A DNA stretch of 64,000 bases, from the NCBI GenBank assembly GCA_003254905.1, contig QANU01016365.1, forward strand, positions 190,401 to 254,400, written 5' to 3'. Position numbers and translations under genes: made by a program. Positions 32,651 through 43,106 of the stretch are shown here, in pieces. Position 1 is the stretch's first letter, and the number at the start of each line of letters is the position of its first letter. The notes beneath the pieces were generated by a model, which worked only from the letters and a program-made list of their open reading frames with translations, was not told the origin of the DNA and searched no databases. The stretch is from Nissolia schottii. Taxonomy: Eukaryota > Streptophyta > Magnoliopsida > Fabales > Fabaceae.

Positions 32651-35183
32651 CTAGTTACCATATTTATTAAAATTTTATATCTATATAAAAAAAATTATAA
32701 TTTACAACTTTTCAAAACTTTTAAATATTATATAAGTTTTATTTGTAAAAGAGATAGATATTAAAAAGGAATAAATTTTCTTTTTGATGTGAAATAAGAT
32801 TTGTATTACATTGTAAAAAAGTAAAGACACATTTAGGGTTTAGAAAATTACTTAAGAGTTAATAATTAAAGTCTAGGAAATAAAAAATTTAAATATAAAG
32901 AAAAGAAATTATACCAAAATACTGTACATAGATATGATATAATTTAATAATAAATTTCTCACATCACTTTAAAGATATATTGAAGTTAATATTTTTTAAA
33001 AATATATTAAAATTGCAAAGTTTTTAAAAATATTATTGTGATGGACTTTGATTTTTTTTATTTTATTTCTTTTTGGTTAAGTTTGGTTTGTGTATCCATT
33101 ATATATTTATCAACTTTTTTTTAATATTATCATTAGCATGAGCAAATTTTAAAAATAGAAAATAAAATAATAAATGAATAAAAAATTTAGGCATAAAGGA
33201 TAATTTATTATTACACTTGATAACTGTAATTGTAGTTATGGTCAATCTAATTTACAGCTCTGCTAGGGTTTCCATTGACGATAAGCTCTCAAGCAAGCTT
33301 ATGCCACCTTGCAATCCTCCTTGTGCTGCTCCTCCTGCGGTTTTCCTTGTGTTGCTCCTTGCGATTTTCCTTGTGCCACATCTTGCGTTTCTCATGTACC
33401 ACACCACGTGGTCTACCTTGGGTATCTATCTATCTCAGCAACTTCTGATTGTGCTCATGCATGGAAATCATCCCCTAACGGCCTTGCACCGCCACTTCGA
33501 TCCGCAATCGTGCCAGGCTCCCCTCCCCTTAACAACGTACAGACGCCATCTACCTTGGGATCTGCAACATCTGTCAGATATGACAAGTAGTCGCGTATGA
33601 GCACTCCACCAGTACGTACTTCTCATCCCTTTCACCTGTGCCATCGAAGGTTCCCCTTCTCCTCGAGCTTCCTTATAGACAATGCCATGTAATTCTAGGC
33701 ATATTGATTAGGCTTGTTAGCATTGAGAGTTCCTCATTTTGTCAGTTTGGCTTATGTGCCTTCTTGGTTCCTTGTGCTTTACTTTGTTAGCCCTTGTGTG
33801 ACTCACTTTGTAATTCATTTTGGCATCAATGAAATGAATTCCCATCTTTGTCAAAATAAAAAATTACAGGTTATATATGAATAAATATAAATTAATAAAT
33901 GGAGATAAATTATTAATTTAAGTTTTTCTTTAATATTTTCAAAAATTTTCTGGTAGTGACACATGATGGAATTACAATAAATGTGTATATATATATATAT
34001 ATATTATAGATACTAATTTCATAAAAAAGAATTACCTTATTACCTTTTAAATAGAAAATAAAAAACACTTATTTTAAAAAATTAAATCATTATACTATCA
34101 ATTTAAAAGAAAATTTAATAAAAATCAATGTTTTATTGCAAATTGGTGTGGAATAAACTTAGTTCACATTTATTATCTTTATTCCAGCACAAAGATAATA
34201 ATTCTTCAAACTACAAATAAAAATAAGGAATTTTTTAGTTTATCTAATAACAGCTCCTCATATGCCACAGAAGAGGTGATGACCACCGCTAAATTTTTAA
34301 TTTTTATTCAAAATAATATATTTTTTCTTACTTGACCCCTACAAAATTTATGTACAAATTCAAACAAATTTTTAACTAAGCTCAATACTCCATTGGTTCA
34401 ATTTCATTACATCTCGCTTATTTTTCTACCTCGCACTTTTGTCTTTTATTGTTTCTATTTCAATCAGAAGAAAAAGGATAATTGGCATACTCAATCTATT
34501 CTTTTTTCAACACGAGGTAATATCTTTTATTGTTTATTTTTCTTCTTTAGTTTTTAAAGTTCTAGGTTCAATACAAAAATTTTGGCCTAATCAATAAAAC
34601 AAATTTAACTTAAAGAATACACTTTTTAAATTATTTTTTTTATTAATTACACTTAAAATATGTGTCTTATATTATAAAAAGGAATACTTTTATTCTTAAA
34701 AATAGCACTTCATAATATTTTAGATGACTCTCACTTTGACAACTCACGGTGAAAAGTAACACTTTGTTAAAGTGTATATACACACAGGTCTTGAATTTTT
34801 TTTTTAATTGTGGAATGTGTATTTTTTTTTAATATAATGTAATGTTCTTTATAATTTTTAAGTTAAAAATAAATTAAAATATATTATAAACATACACATA
34901 AATTTAATTATTCAGCATTACCTCTCTGAACAAAGGGTTTAGCCCAACTCTGCTCCTGCCTGTATCTTATAAAATTTAAGAATACTAGTACCATTGCATT
35001 TAAAATTTAGCCAAGTATGTCACAATACCTCAAATTACTTATAAATTTGTAATTTAATCACAGTCATTTAAATATGATAGGATGCAGGTACCTTCATAAA
35101 AATTTAGATATCAAAAAAAGAACTTAAAAATAAATTAGAGAATTAAAATTAAAATTATGATAAGATAACTTGTAACAAGTTTT
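32651..35183. other. AT-rich intergenic DNA with one LTR- or transcript-like patch
   Basis: 33217-33850 has an open stretch with repeats of CCTTGTG and TTTTCCTTGTG (33320-33375), then CATTTTGGCATCAATGAAATGAATTCC (33816-33842), which looks like a transcript 3' end. No protein domain was recognised. A TA microsatellite is at 33985-34005. Confidence 0.4.
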
Positions 35184-35310
35184 AGATAGGATTATTAGTT
35201 ACATTTTCATCAACAGTGATTTTATTTATGGGACGCGTTAAATGCATAACAAAATTCTCAATCAAATGTATATCCGTTTTTGAAAAATTGAAAGTCAGCA
35301 AAAAATGGGT
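35184..35310 (+). repeat. Diverged copy of the DUF1677 leader segment
   Basis: Aligns with about 24428-24575: shared words include TTTCATCAA, AACAAAATTCTCAAT, TATCTGTTTT/TATCCGTTTT and AAATTGAAA in the same order and spacing. No DUF1677 coding sequence follows. Confidence 0.65.
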
Positions 35311-35348
35311 CATGGATTGATTAACATGAAGCTTACAATTTATGTATC

Positions 35349-35412
35349 AAAGAAGCGGTTTAGTATTGCTTAAGCAAGGTTTTGAATTCGAGACCTTATG
35401 TACGCAGTTATC
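35349..35412 (+). mobile_element. SINE fragment
   Basis: GCGGTTTAGTATTGCTTAAGC and a B-box-like GAATTCGAGACCTTATG match the SINE at 23710-23892; both ends are missing. Confidence 0.7.
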
Positions 35413-35543
35413 AAAAGAAAAAAAAAATCACGGGACCTTGTCCAACAAAATTTCCACTATGAACAAGGCTAATGATTACAGCATGGAATTCCAATTACAA
35501 AAATCAACAATATCGATCCACGTACTCTCCCTCCAATAAATAA

Positions 35544-36083
35544 CTAAGCTCTGGTGTATAAAACTCCCGTGGAATCGGCCGCAAGAAGCGGGAAGAGACC
35601 TGGGGGAGGGCGGGTCATAACTCCAAACGCAAGATCGGATGAAGAGGCAATCTTGGCCAAGAAATCGGCGCACGAGTTTGCCTCCCGCAGGACATGATAG
35701 AGCTTAACGTCCCATTGACGAAGCATGAGCCGCTTTATTTCTCGAAGAATTCTCTCATACTTGTGAAAGTCCCTCGTTTCACCGCCATGGATGATCTTCA
35801 CCGCCTCCAGACAATCAGTTTCGCACTCCACCCTTCGAAACCCATATTGCCACGCTAACAAGAGCCCTTGTCGGATGGCCAGGAGCTCGGCAGAGAGGCT
35901 CTCAGCAATGCCGATGTGGCTCACAAACCCCGTGATGCAGATTCCGTTCTCGTCCCTCAGTATGCCACCGCATCCCGCTCTTCCTGGATTCCCTCTTGAA
36001 CTTCCGTCGACGTTCACTTTGATCGCTCCTTCTGGCGGCGGAACCCACCGAACCAACATCTCCGCTGCACAAACACCAAACAT
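35544..36083 (-). CDS. RNase H-like (RVT_3) domain protein, intronless
   Basis: An uninterrupted 179-residue frame. It has a KVNVDGSSRGNPGRAG start (Asp26), AELLAIRQGL (Glu66), ETDC (Asp90) and REANSCADFLA (Asp140), the four acidic positions of a type-1 RNase H fold, which cleaves RNA in RNA:DNA hybrids. Proteins of this kind in plants come from LINE ORF2 C-termini and also exist as stand-alone genes. Upstream on the same strand no reverse transcriptase is seen, so this is either a truncated LINE tail that has stayed open or a domesticated gene. It is divergent from COPT5 with 582 bp between start codons. Whether it is expressed cannot be told from sequence. Confidence 0.65.
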   Translation of the reverse strand: MFGVCAAEMLVRWVPPPEGAIKVNVDGSSRGNPGRAGCGGILRDENGICITGFVSHIGIAESLSAELLAIRQGLLLAWQYGFRRVECETDCLEAVKIIHGGETRDFHKYERILREIKRLMLRQWDVKLYHVLREANSCADFLAKIASSSDLAFGVMTRPPPGLFPLLAADSTGVLYTRA

Positions 36084-36665
36084 CTTTCAGAGTTGTTGCG
36101 GCATACTTTCTTTCTATGCATTATCGTACACAATTATAAACGGAAAATATATAGTAGCGTGACTCGTACAAGACCTAAGGTTGTACTTGTAATCGGCGCT
36201 CCCACTTTTCTCTCTCTCTCTCTCTTGCAAGTTTGTTAGCTTTTTCGAATAATAATTCATTCCTAATGATTAGGCTCAGGTCTAACATGCCTTTTATAAC
36301 AACTACTAGATAAGTTTAATAACTACAATTAGATAAATACAAAACCGGCCGAAACATGCACGCAAGTAAACGCCGACAGTCAAAACCGTACATTGAATCG
36401 AAAAAATCTGAGGGCATTTTCGGAATCTAACTTCCCATCGTAACGACGTAACGAATCATCATCATCATACAACGTACGTAAAAATATAAAGAAAGGTTGT
36501 TAGAAATCAGAACTTCACTAGGAAAAAAAAAAAAACACGAAACAAACCAAACCAAATCCCTTGATGTTTCGAGACACACTCCAAAAGTCCCTAACAAAAC
36601 TTAAGAACTCGCGTTGTTGTGAGAGTTCTTAAGAGATAAGAAGGAAAAAAGGAAGGAAAAAAAAA
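36084..36665 (+). promoter_or_regulatory. Bidirectional intergenic region and COPT5 leader
   Basis: Contains a CT microsatellite (36209-36228) and, close to the COPT5 start, an 11-bp inverted repeat CTTAAGAACTC / GAGTTCTTAAG (36600-36610 and 36623-36633, 12-base loop), 32 bases before the ATG. A purine-rich run precedes the start codon. Confidence 0.55.
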
Positions 36666-37103
36666 ATGATGCACATGACCTTTTATTGGGGCAAGAAGGT
36701 GACCCTACTCTTCGATTCGTGGAAGACCGAGTCATGGGCGAGTTACTCACTGAGTCTACTGGCCTGCCTCGTGGTCGCCGCTTTCTACCAGTATCTGGAG
36801 GATCGCCGGGTCCGCCTGAGACTCTTCGGCGGCGGCGATAGTGGGCCGGCGATCCAGGCGGCTCTTGTGGAGTGGAATAATGTTTCAGGGGATAAGGCCA
36901 AATTGGGGGTGAAATTCGGTGGAGCGGTTCTTTTTGGGGTGAATTCTGGAATAGGGTACTTGTTGATGCTGGCGATCATGTCCTTCAATGGAGGGGTTTT
37001 TGTGGCCATCGTTTTGGGGCTTATCCTGGGTTACTTCCTTTTCAGGAGTGAGGTGGTTGAAGATGCGGATGTTGTTGTTGACAATTCCTGTGCCTGTGCT
37101 TAG
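36666..37103 (+). CDS. COPT5: Copper transporter, COPT5-like (CTR family)
   Basis: An intronless 145-residue protein. CTR proteins form trimers that pass Cu(I) across membranes; Arabidopsis COPT5 acts at the vacuole/prevacuolar membrane to export stored copper. The sequence shows a short Met-containing N-terminus (MMHMTFYWG), a first membrane span at about residues 24-44, a basic loop (EDRRVRLRLF), a second span at about 87-105 ending in the diagnostic M-x-x-x-M (Met101, Met105), and a third at about 109-127 with the G-x-x-x-G packing motif (Gly118, Gly122). The tail ends in a C-x-C (142, 144), as expected for copper handover. Length fits the family. The subgroup call COPT5 rests on the N-terminal and loop pattern. 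A second ATG follows immediately. The 5' leader has a stable inverted repeat. Confidence 0.92.
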   Translation: MMHMTFYWGKKVTLLFDSWKTESWASYSLSLLACLVVAAFYQYLEDRRVRLRLFGGGDSGPAIQAALVEWNNVSGDKAKLGVKFGGAVLFGVNSGIGYLLMLAIMSFNGGVFVAIVLGLILGYFLFRSEVVEDADVVVDNSCACA

Positions 37104-39388
37104 CTTCGATCTGAGGACTTCCTCAATCACTGTCACTTGAGAGTACTTGAGACTTGATTTTCATGTATTTTATATTGATGAATCGGTTTATTCTCTTGTT
37201 TCTTTTTTTTCTTTTTTTTTCTTTTTTTTTTTAAGTGACCATTTTGTTGTGTAATTTTGTAGTGACGGAATGTATTATTTTGATCATGGAATACTTATAA
37301 TAATGTAATAAGACTGGGGAATTTTTTGATTCTGAAATTGTCTGTTGAATTGGTTTTGTCGTTTTGGTGCGCTGCTTCCTGTGCCTGAAAGGGGAGGGGG
37401 TTATTAGGTGAAACTTTTTGTAAGAGATTTTTCCTTTTTTTTTTTTTCATTTAACATTTGATATATTAATGTATATTAATACTTTAAGAGATAAAGTTAT
37501 TTGACATATCAATGTATAAAATTAGTGATGTGTTAAACAATAAATAGAAGAGAGTAAGAGAAATCTTTTACATCAAGTACATACAAAAAATTTTATTCTG
37601 TGAGATAAGTAAAGGAATTAGAAAAGGTGATTAACGGGAACGGGAAATGTCAATGACTACTACAATCATGGGATATGGTGGAGAAGAATCTCTCTTTCTT
37701 AAAATCCAGATCATTCCCAACTCCGAAAAATATGTTGAAGAGGTTTCAGTGGCAAGACAATACTCTTGATGTGAACCTAGTGCAAACCAACCAGTTACCA
37801 TAGATAGTTGGGAGCGTGCTCTACTGGACCGGGTCTGCTTCATGACCAATTGAGAAACCAACCACCTTTTTTTTTTTTTTTTTGTCCTTGGTATGACGAA
37901 TTGAAGCAATTTAAGAATACAAGCCCTAAATACAAAAAGATAGTGCTCTTCTTTCTTGTGGTCTCTTTGTGACCTATTGAAGTAAATTGAAGCATACATG
38001 TTTGAACTTGAGTGAATGTTGGTGCGGCGTATGTTTAATGAGTTCAGCAGTCGCGTGCTCCTGTTGGTCACCTTAGAGCCAAGGTACTCTCTCTTCTCTA
38101 GTTTATATCTATAATTGTGCATCTTTTCCACTCTTTTGATTTTCTCTTCCTTTAATTTTGGGTGTAAGAAGCACGATCACGTGGACAATTTTAAAGCTTG
38201 TTGCTGTCAGACTTTTGTTTCCGCTCAATCGTTGCTAAGAAATCCAACATTTGATTTAGGCAGGTTATTTAGCAATTCATTTCTCAATTCGCTTTTTTGT
38301 GCTTTGCATTTCTCATCTTTGGTTGTGCTCTGTTGAATTCTGTGTGATTGTGTGTGTGAGCTACTTATTTTTTATGTAAGCTTTGGTCCTATTAATTTGA
38401 AATGTTGTGCAAATAGGGGAGATAAATTATCTCTGAAAATGATATTCCAATCATATGCAGTAAATAGCTGCATACATTTGTGTTGTCTCTTTTAAATTAT
38501 GTCTACAGTTTTCATAAAAACTAGACCATAGACCAATGAAAACTAGGAACCTATAATTTGAAAGCCTTCCATGGTTTAAATAGGATCTTAGAATTTTTAT
38601 ATGTGGAGAATGTGTTGGCATCCACATAAAACTAAATCAATCTGTCATCTGTGTCATTGGGGGCCAAATTGGTTAAAGATTTATTCTTAATAAATCTAAT
38701 GATTTTCAATTACCAGTGGAGCTTATGTCTTTAGTTTTTTTTTTTTTTTTTTCATTATGCCTTTAAAAGTTTAGTTAAAATGATTTTTTTTTTGTTCATT
38801 TCCTTATTTTGGATAAATCATATATATTGAAATAAAAGTAAGAGAGGATTATGGTTTTCAACTATTCTTCTTTCTTCCTCCATATTTGTGTGATAGCATT
38901 CATCATAATGGAATTTGGATACATCATGCAGCTACAATGACAGGCTAGATATCAAGAAGGGAAAGGAAGCATTCCGGAATGAGGACGTAGCAACAAACAT
39001 AGACGTGCTAAAAAAAGAAAAAAAATTCTCGTATGGTCATGATGTTTCCTCTACTAATAAACCATGGCATTTCTGCTAAGCAATGAACTTGATACCATAC
39101 TAATTGTTGTCCATCAACCTTAGCATTCTGGTTATGGGAAATCCATAATCTTGATTTGTTTTAAAGATGAGGGCAAATTGTGATTACATTGAAGAATGCA
39201 AGCAACTATATGGAGATTTACAGTGAAAGGATTACAGAAGAGCATAGTTAATATGTAATGTCACCAAATTAGTTCTAGGCAACTGTAGCTTCATTTCATG
39301 CCTTGCAAATGCGATGGTTGTTGCGGTTTTTTTACTTTTATATTAGTTTTCAAATGTTAATTTCTCATAATATGAGCAGTGTAATAAA
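37104..39388. other. Intergenic, 3' flank of COPT5 and non-coding DNA
   Basis: T-rich runs at 37203-37232, 37434-37449, 37867-37883 and 38735-38752. No coding domain recognised. 38930-39010 has a short open patch after an AG, without supporting context. Confidence 0.4.
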
Positions 39389-39648
39389 ATTACAGATGTA
39401 TGATTTTTTGGGCTGAAATCGCCATAGGGAGTGGCGATTTCAGCCCCTGAATTTTTTTTAAAAAAAAGGGCTGAAATCGCCATAGGGGGTGACGATTTCA
39501 ACCCTCTGATTTTTTTTAAAAAAAAGAAAAAAGGGTTGAAATCGCCACTCTTATGGTGATTTTAGACCCTAAAAAGTTTTTTTTTTCAAAAACCTGAAAT
39601 CTCAGCATGTAATGACGATTTCAGTCGTCTTCCCCGTACATTTGTAAT
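39389..39648. repeat. Array of four TGAAATCGCCA hairpins bounded by inverted ends
   Basis: Inverted pairs: 39410-39424 with 39432-39446 (15-bp perfect stem GGGCTGAAATCGCCA, 7-base loop), 39468-39482 with 39490-39504, 39533-39547 with 39554-39569, and a degraded fourth near 39592-39624. Units repeat every 58-65 bp, separated by T/A runs. The whole is bounded by ATTACAGATGTATG and CGTACATTTGTAAT, themselves inverted. A related sequence lies at 29051. Confidence 0.9.
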
Positions 39649-42600
39649 TTTTTGTCTCTAGCCATATTTTCAGATTCTACATACATCAAAACCATGAATA
39701 TGTTAATACCCCGGTTGTTGCATCCTCAATCTCTTGTACCAATGGCTGCCATTATGCTTTCATACTATGACTTTGAATTGAAATCAGTTGACAATTCATT
39801 TTAGCTTATTCATTTATACAGATTGCTACTATTTATTTCTTAAGATAATTATTCACAAGTAATATTTTAGTCATATTTGGCATTGACGTGATGTACTTCT
39901 CCATGTTTGCCTTCAATTTGACATGAATATGATATCATTTTGGGCCTAAATTTGACAAAGGGAAGAAAATGGCACCTAATACTAATTCATTATATTGATC
40001 AATTAACCATTTCATATGCTCTAGAATACATTCTACTTTCAACTTGTTGTATAATTTAGAATAATTTTGCTCACTTCAAGAGAGAATCAGCAAAAACTAG
40101 TCTATTTTTTATCATTAGAGGTGAGCGTTAGTCTCAGTCCTCTTGGATAATACTTTGTTTAAGCAAGTCACCATGAATTTATATATCCTATATGGACCTT
40201 CAGAAGTATAATCCCAAAAGATGCCATCTATGCTAGGGATCATATGAAACTAAATAATTTTAATAATATTCCATTTGAAAATTCAGTTGATATTGTTCAT
40301 CCTATAATATTACTTGCACTACATCAAAGCTTTGTCAAAACAGGCTATGCTTGCTATCACTCAATACAGTAAATAATAAAAATTTGAGCATACACAAAAA
40401 GCCAAGTGAACTAAGAGCTGCACAGAGGCCTGCGAATTATAACTTCAAAACTTGCTTTAACATGATCCCGAAGCCTTTATTATTGTCCATCCCCGAATTC
40501 TTTTGTATCATGCTTTGAATGACTTCAATAGTATCTTGTTGTAAATTTAGACATATTAAAACTTTGATATAAGAAAAGTAATGAAAGCATATAAGTAACA
40601 ATGTAAGGCAGCAAACCTAGAAACTTAAAGACACAACTAAAATGTGGTCAAGACTTAGTACAACACTCCAAATATGACAGGGAGAGCAGGGGACAAGGAG
40701 AAAGGCAGCCTGAGACAGATGGAAACCACAAGCTGAAAGGGACTGGGTTGACAAGTAGAGGAGAGGTGCTTCTCTTATAAGATTTTCTAAACTCAAACTA
40801 AAAATTTCATCCTAAATTGTGTATTCACTGATTAGTTCCTAGCCGTGTAATTATTTCCACATGGCACCTAACTAAAAATCTAAGACATGTATTCTCTACC
40901 AAAGATACATTTGTAAGTGAATTGATATTGTCCTGCCTATTAAGCACTCTAATAAGAATAAAATGGATGAATATGACCATGTGAACAAGAGATTTAGTGT
41001 AATTCCATAGGAGACATTTGAAAACTAACTTGTTACTGAACAGAAATATCAATCAATTTGAAAATTCCCTAAAAAAACATATTAATCCACAAGAACAAAC
41101 CCCAGTTGTTAAAAACATTAATCAAAGGGTAAATATGAAGTGATTACAATCTATTTTCTTAGGATGAGATGTAATAGTTTCAAAAATTGTAAAACTCAAT
41201 ATCAAGAATGAAATTAGGAGGCTAAAAGCTTAGAGAAAACATATGACTATGGTTGTTGGGGCCACACAAGGAATTCAAGGATAAAGTTATTCAGTCAAAT
41301 ATTGATGCAAAGAAACAAGGATGTACTCAAGTGTTTTCATAGATCAAAGAAAAGCAAAGGATGGAAAACATTAACTAGTAAAAAAAAAAAAAACATTGCT
41401 TCATAGAAAATATGAGGGGTAACGATACAAAGAACTTCTTCAATTTACAATAATGAAGAAAGGGATAGGAAATGATGGATTTCACTTACCCAACTTCCTT
41501 TGATCTTGGGCTGATTACGTGTACAAGACGAGCTTCGATGGATTCGCTTACACGACTTTCTTCGATCTCGTTTATGGTGGAAACCACTTTTGACGTTGAT
41601 GGTTAGACGTACAACTTCAATTGAGTCGATTTTGAAAGGACAATGAACAGAGACTAAGCTTCAACAGTTCTAGTAGCTCGTGGTGCCGCTGGCAATTAGG
41701 ATTCACAAAGGGGTTATAGGCTTGTTGAAAGAATATGTTCTTTCAATTTTTTGGATTTTTTCAAACATTTGAGATTTGATTGATTGGTGTTGTCAGATAG
41801 AAAAGTTTGTGAGCGAATTTTTGATGTTTTTTTTTTTAATGTTTGGTAATAAGAAATATGATAAATTTGCAACCAAACATAAGTTTAATTTAGGTTCAAT
41901 CTGAAAGAAAACATAACTTTTGGGGTTAAAAGAAATTTGACCAACTTGGGATCAGCACTTTATTGAACACGTCACTAGTAAGGAGTGTACCGATACCCTA
42001 TCAATTCTGAAAGTACCATAGCAACCACCTACTTAATGAATGAAGGCATTTTATGTAATAAATTGAAATGGTTAAAATTGGAAGTGTAGAATGTGTGACC
42101 AAAGGGCAGTTGAAGTTGCTCAAAACCTTTATTAAAGGTAGAGACTACTTTCAATATTAATTTTAAAACAGTAAGTCATAAGATGCCCTCGGGTAAGTGG
42201 ACGTTGCTTTGGCTGCGAAGTTCAAGTAGGGCTCAAATTATACATGGCGATGCTGTGGGAAATCACAGAAGGGCTCAGAAAATATCTGCTGCATGAGAAT
42301 TACATCGAACATTAAAAGCACTAGTTTGAATTCTAGTTTCACCTAGTTTTGAAGATCCTCCTCTCTATAGGGGGAGGCCTGCTTGAACTTCTTCAGGAAA
42401 ACCTCCTGCTCACCAACACAATCTTAATGGCCCTCTGTTTGCTTAGTACAAATTATAGAAGGAATCAAGAAGAGCAGATGGGTTAAAATGAATAAGAGAA
42501 ATGATAGCATGACAATCAAAATGGACAACCTTCGAAGACAATCTAAACATGTGGGTTTCAAACTGAAGTACTTCTATTGTTGGAGAATAACTATACACCC

Positions 42601-43106
42601 AGCAGAATCCACCCAGCATATTCACCCAGCATTTAGTTAATTGCAAACAATCTAAAATGCACCAAGCCGATAAGAAAATTAAGCAAACGGCTTATTGCAG
42701 AAATTAGGAGGAAATACAAGTGCATACATCAATGATCAAAGATTAGACTTGTTAAAGATGAATCACAGCCTCACAGGGAGAGATGTTGAACCTTTCCTGA
42801 AAAAAGGAAATCCACTTTCTGAAGTCACAAGCAAATGGGTCTTCATTCTGAGTATAATAATGGCTTCGCAACAGATTCCACATGAGCTAGTAGTCCATCC
42901 AGTAATTTCTCTGAGAGGGATCACCTCGTAGGTACAAAATTCATAGTGTGAACAACATGATTCCCATAGCTAAAGCAGCAAAGCAACAAATAGCCCAGAA
43001 ACATTGCTGTACGAAGATCCTCTATTGTCTATGGAAACAGCATCTCAGCAAAACTAGAATGAAAAGTGTCAAAATATGGTATGGAGGATCACAGCTTGTC
43101 CATTCA
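39649..43106. other. Long intergenic stretch, no gene recognised
   Basis: AT-rich DNA. A patch at 41490-41720 is richer in GC (GGATTCGCTTACACGACTTTC) but has no recognisable product. GCR1 ends on its right border; part of 42.9-43.1 kb is presumably the GCR1 3' UTR. Confidence 0.4.

Noticed and set aside
33217-33600. 127-residue frame with hydrophobic stretches
   Set aside because: Built on short CCTTGTG repeats, no recognisable domain, and overlapping frames give unrelated peptides; recorded only as a transcript-like patch.
38930-39010. Exon-like patch after an AG (frame YNDRLDIKKGKEAF)
   Set aside because: Too short, no partner exons or known family.
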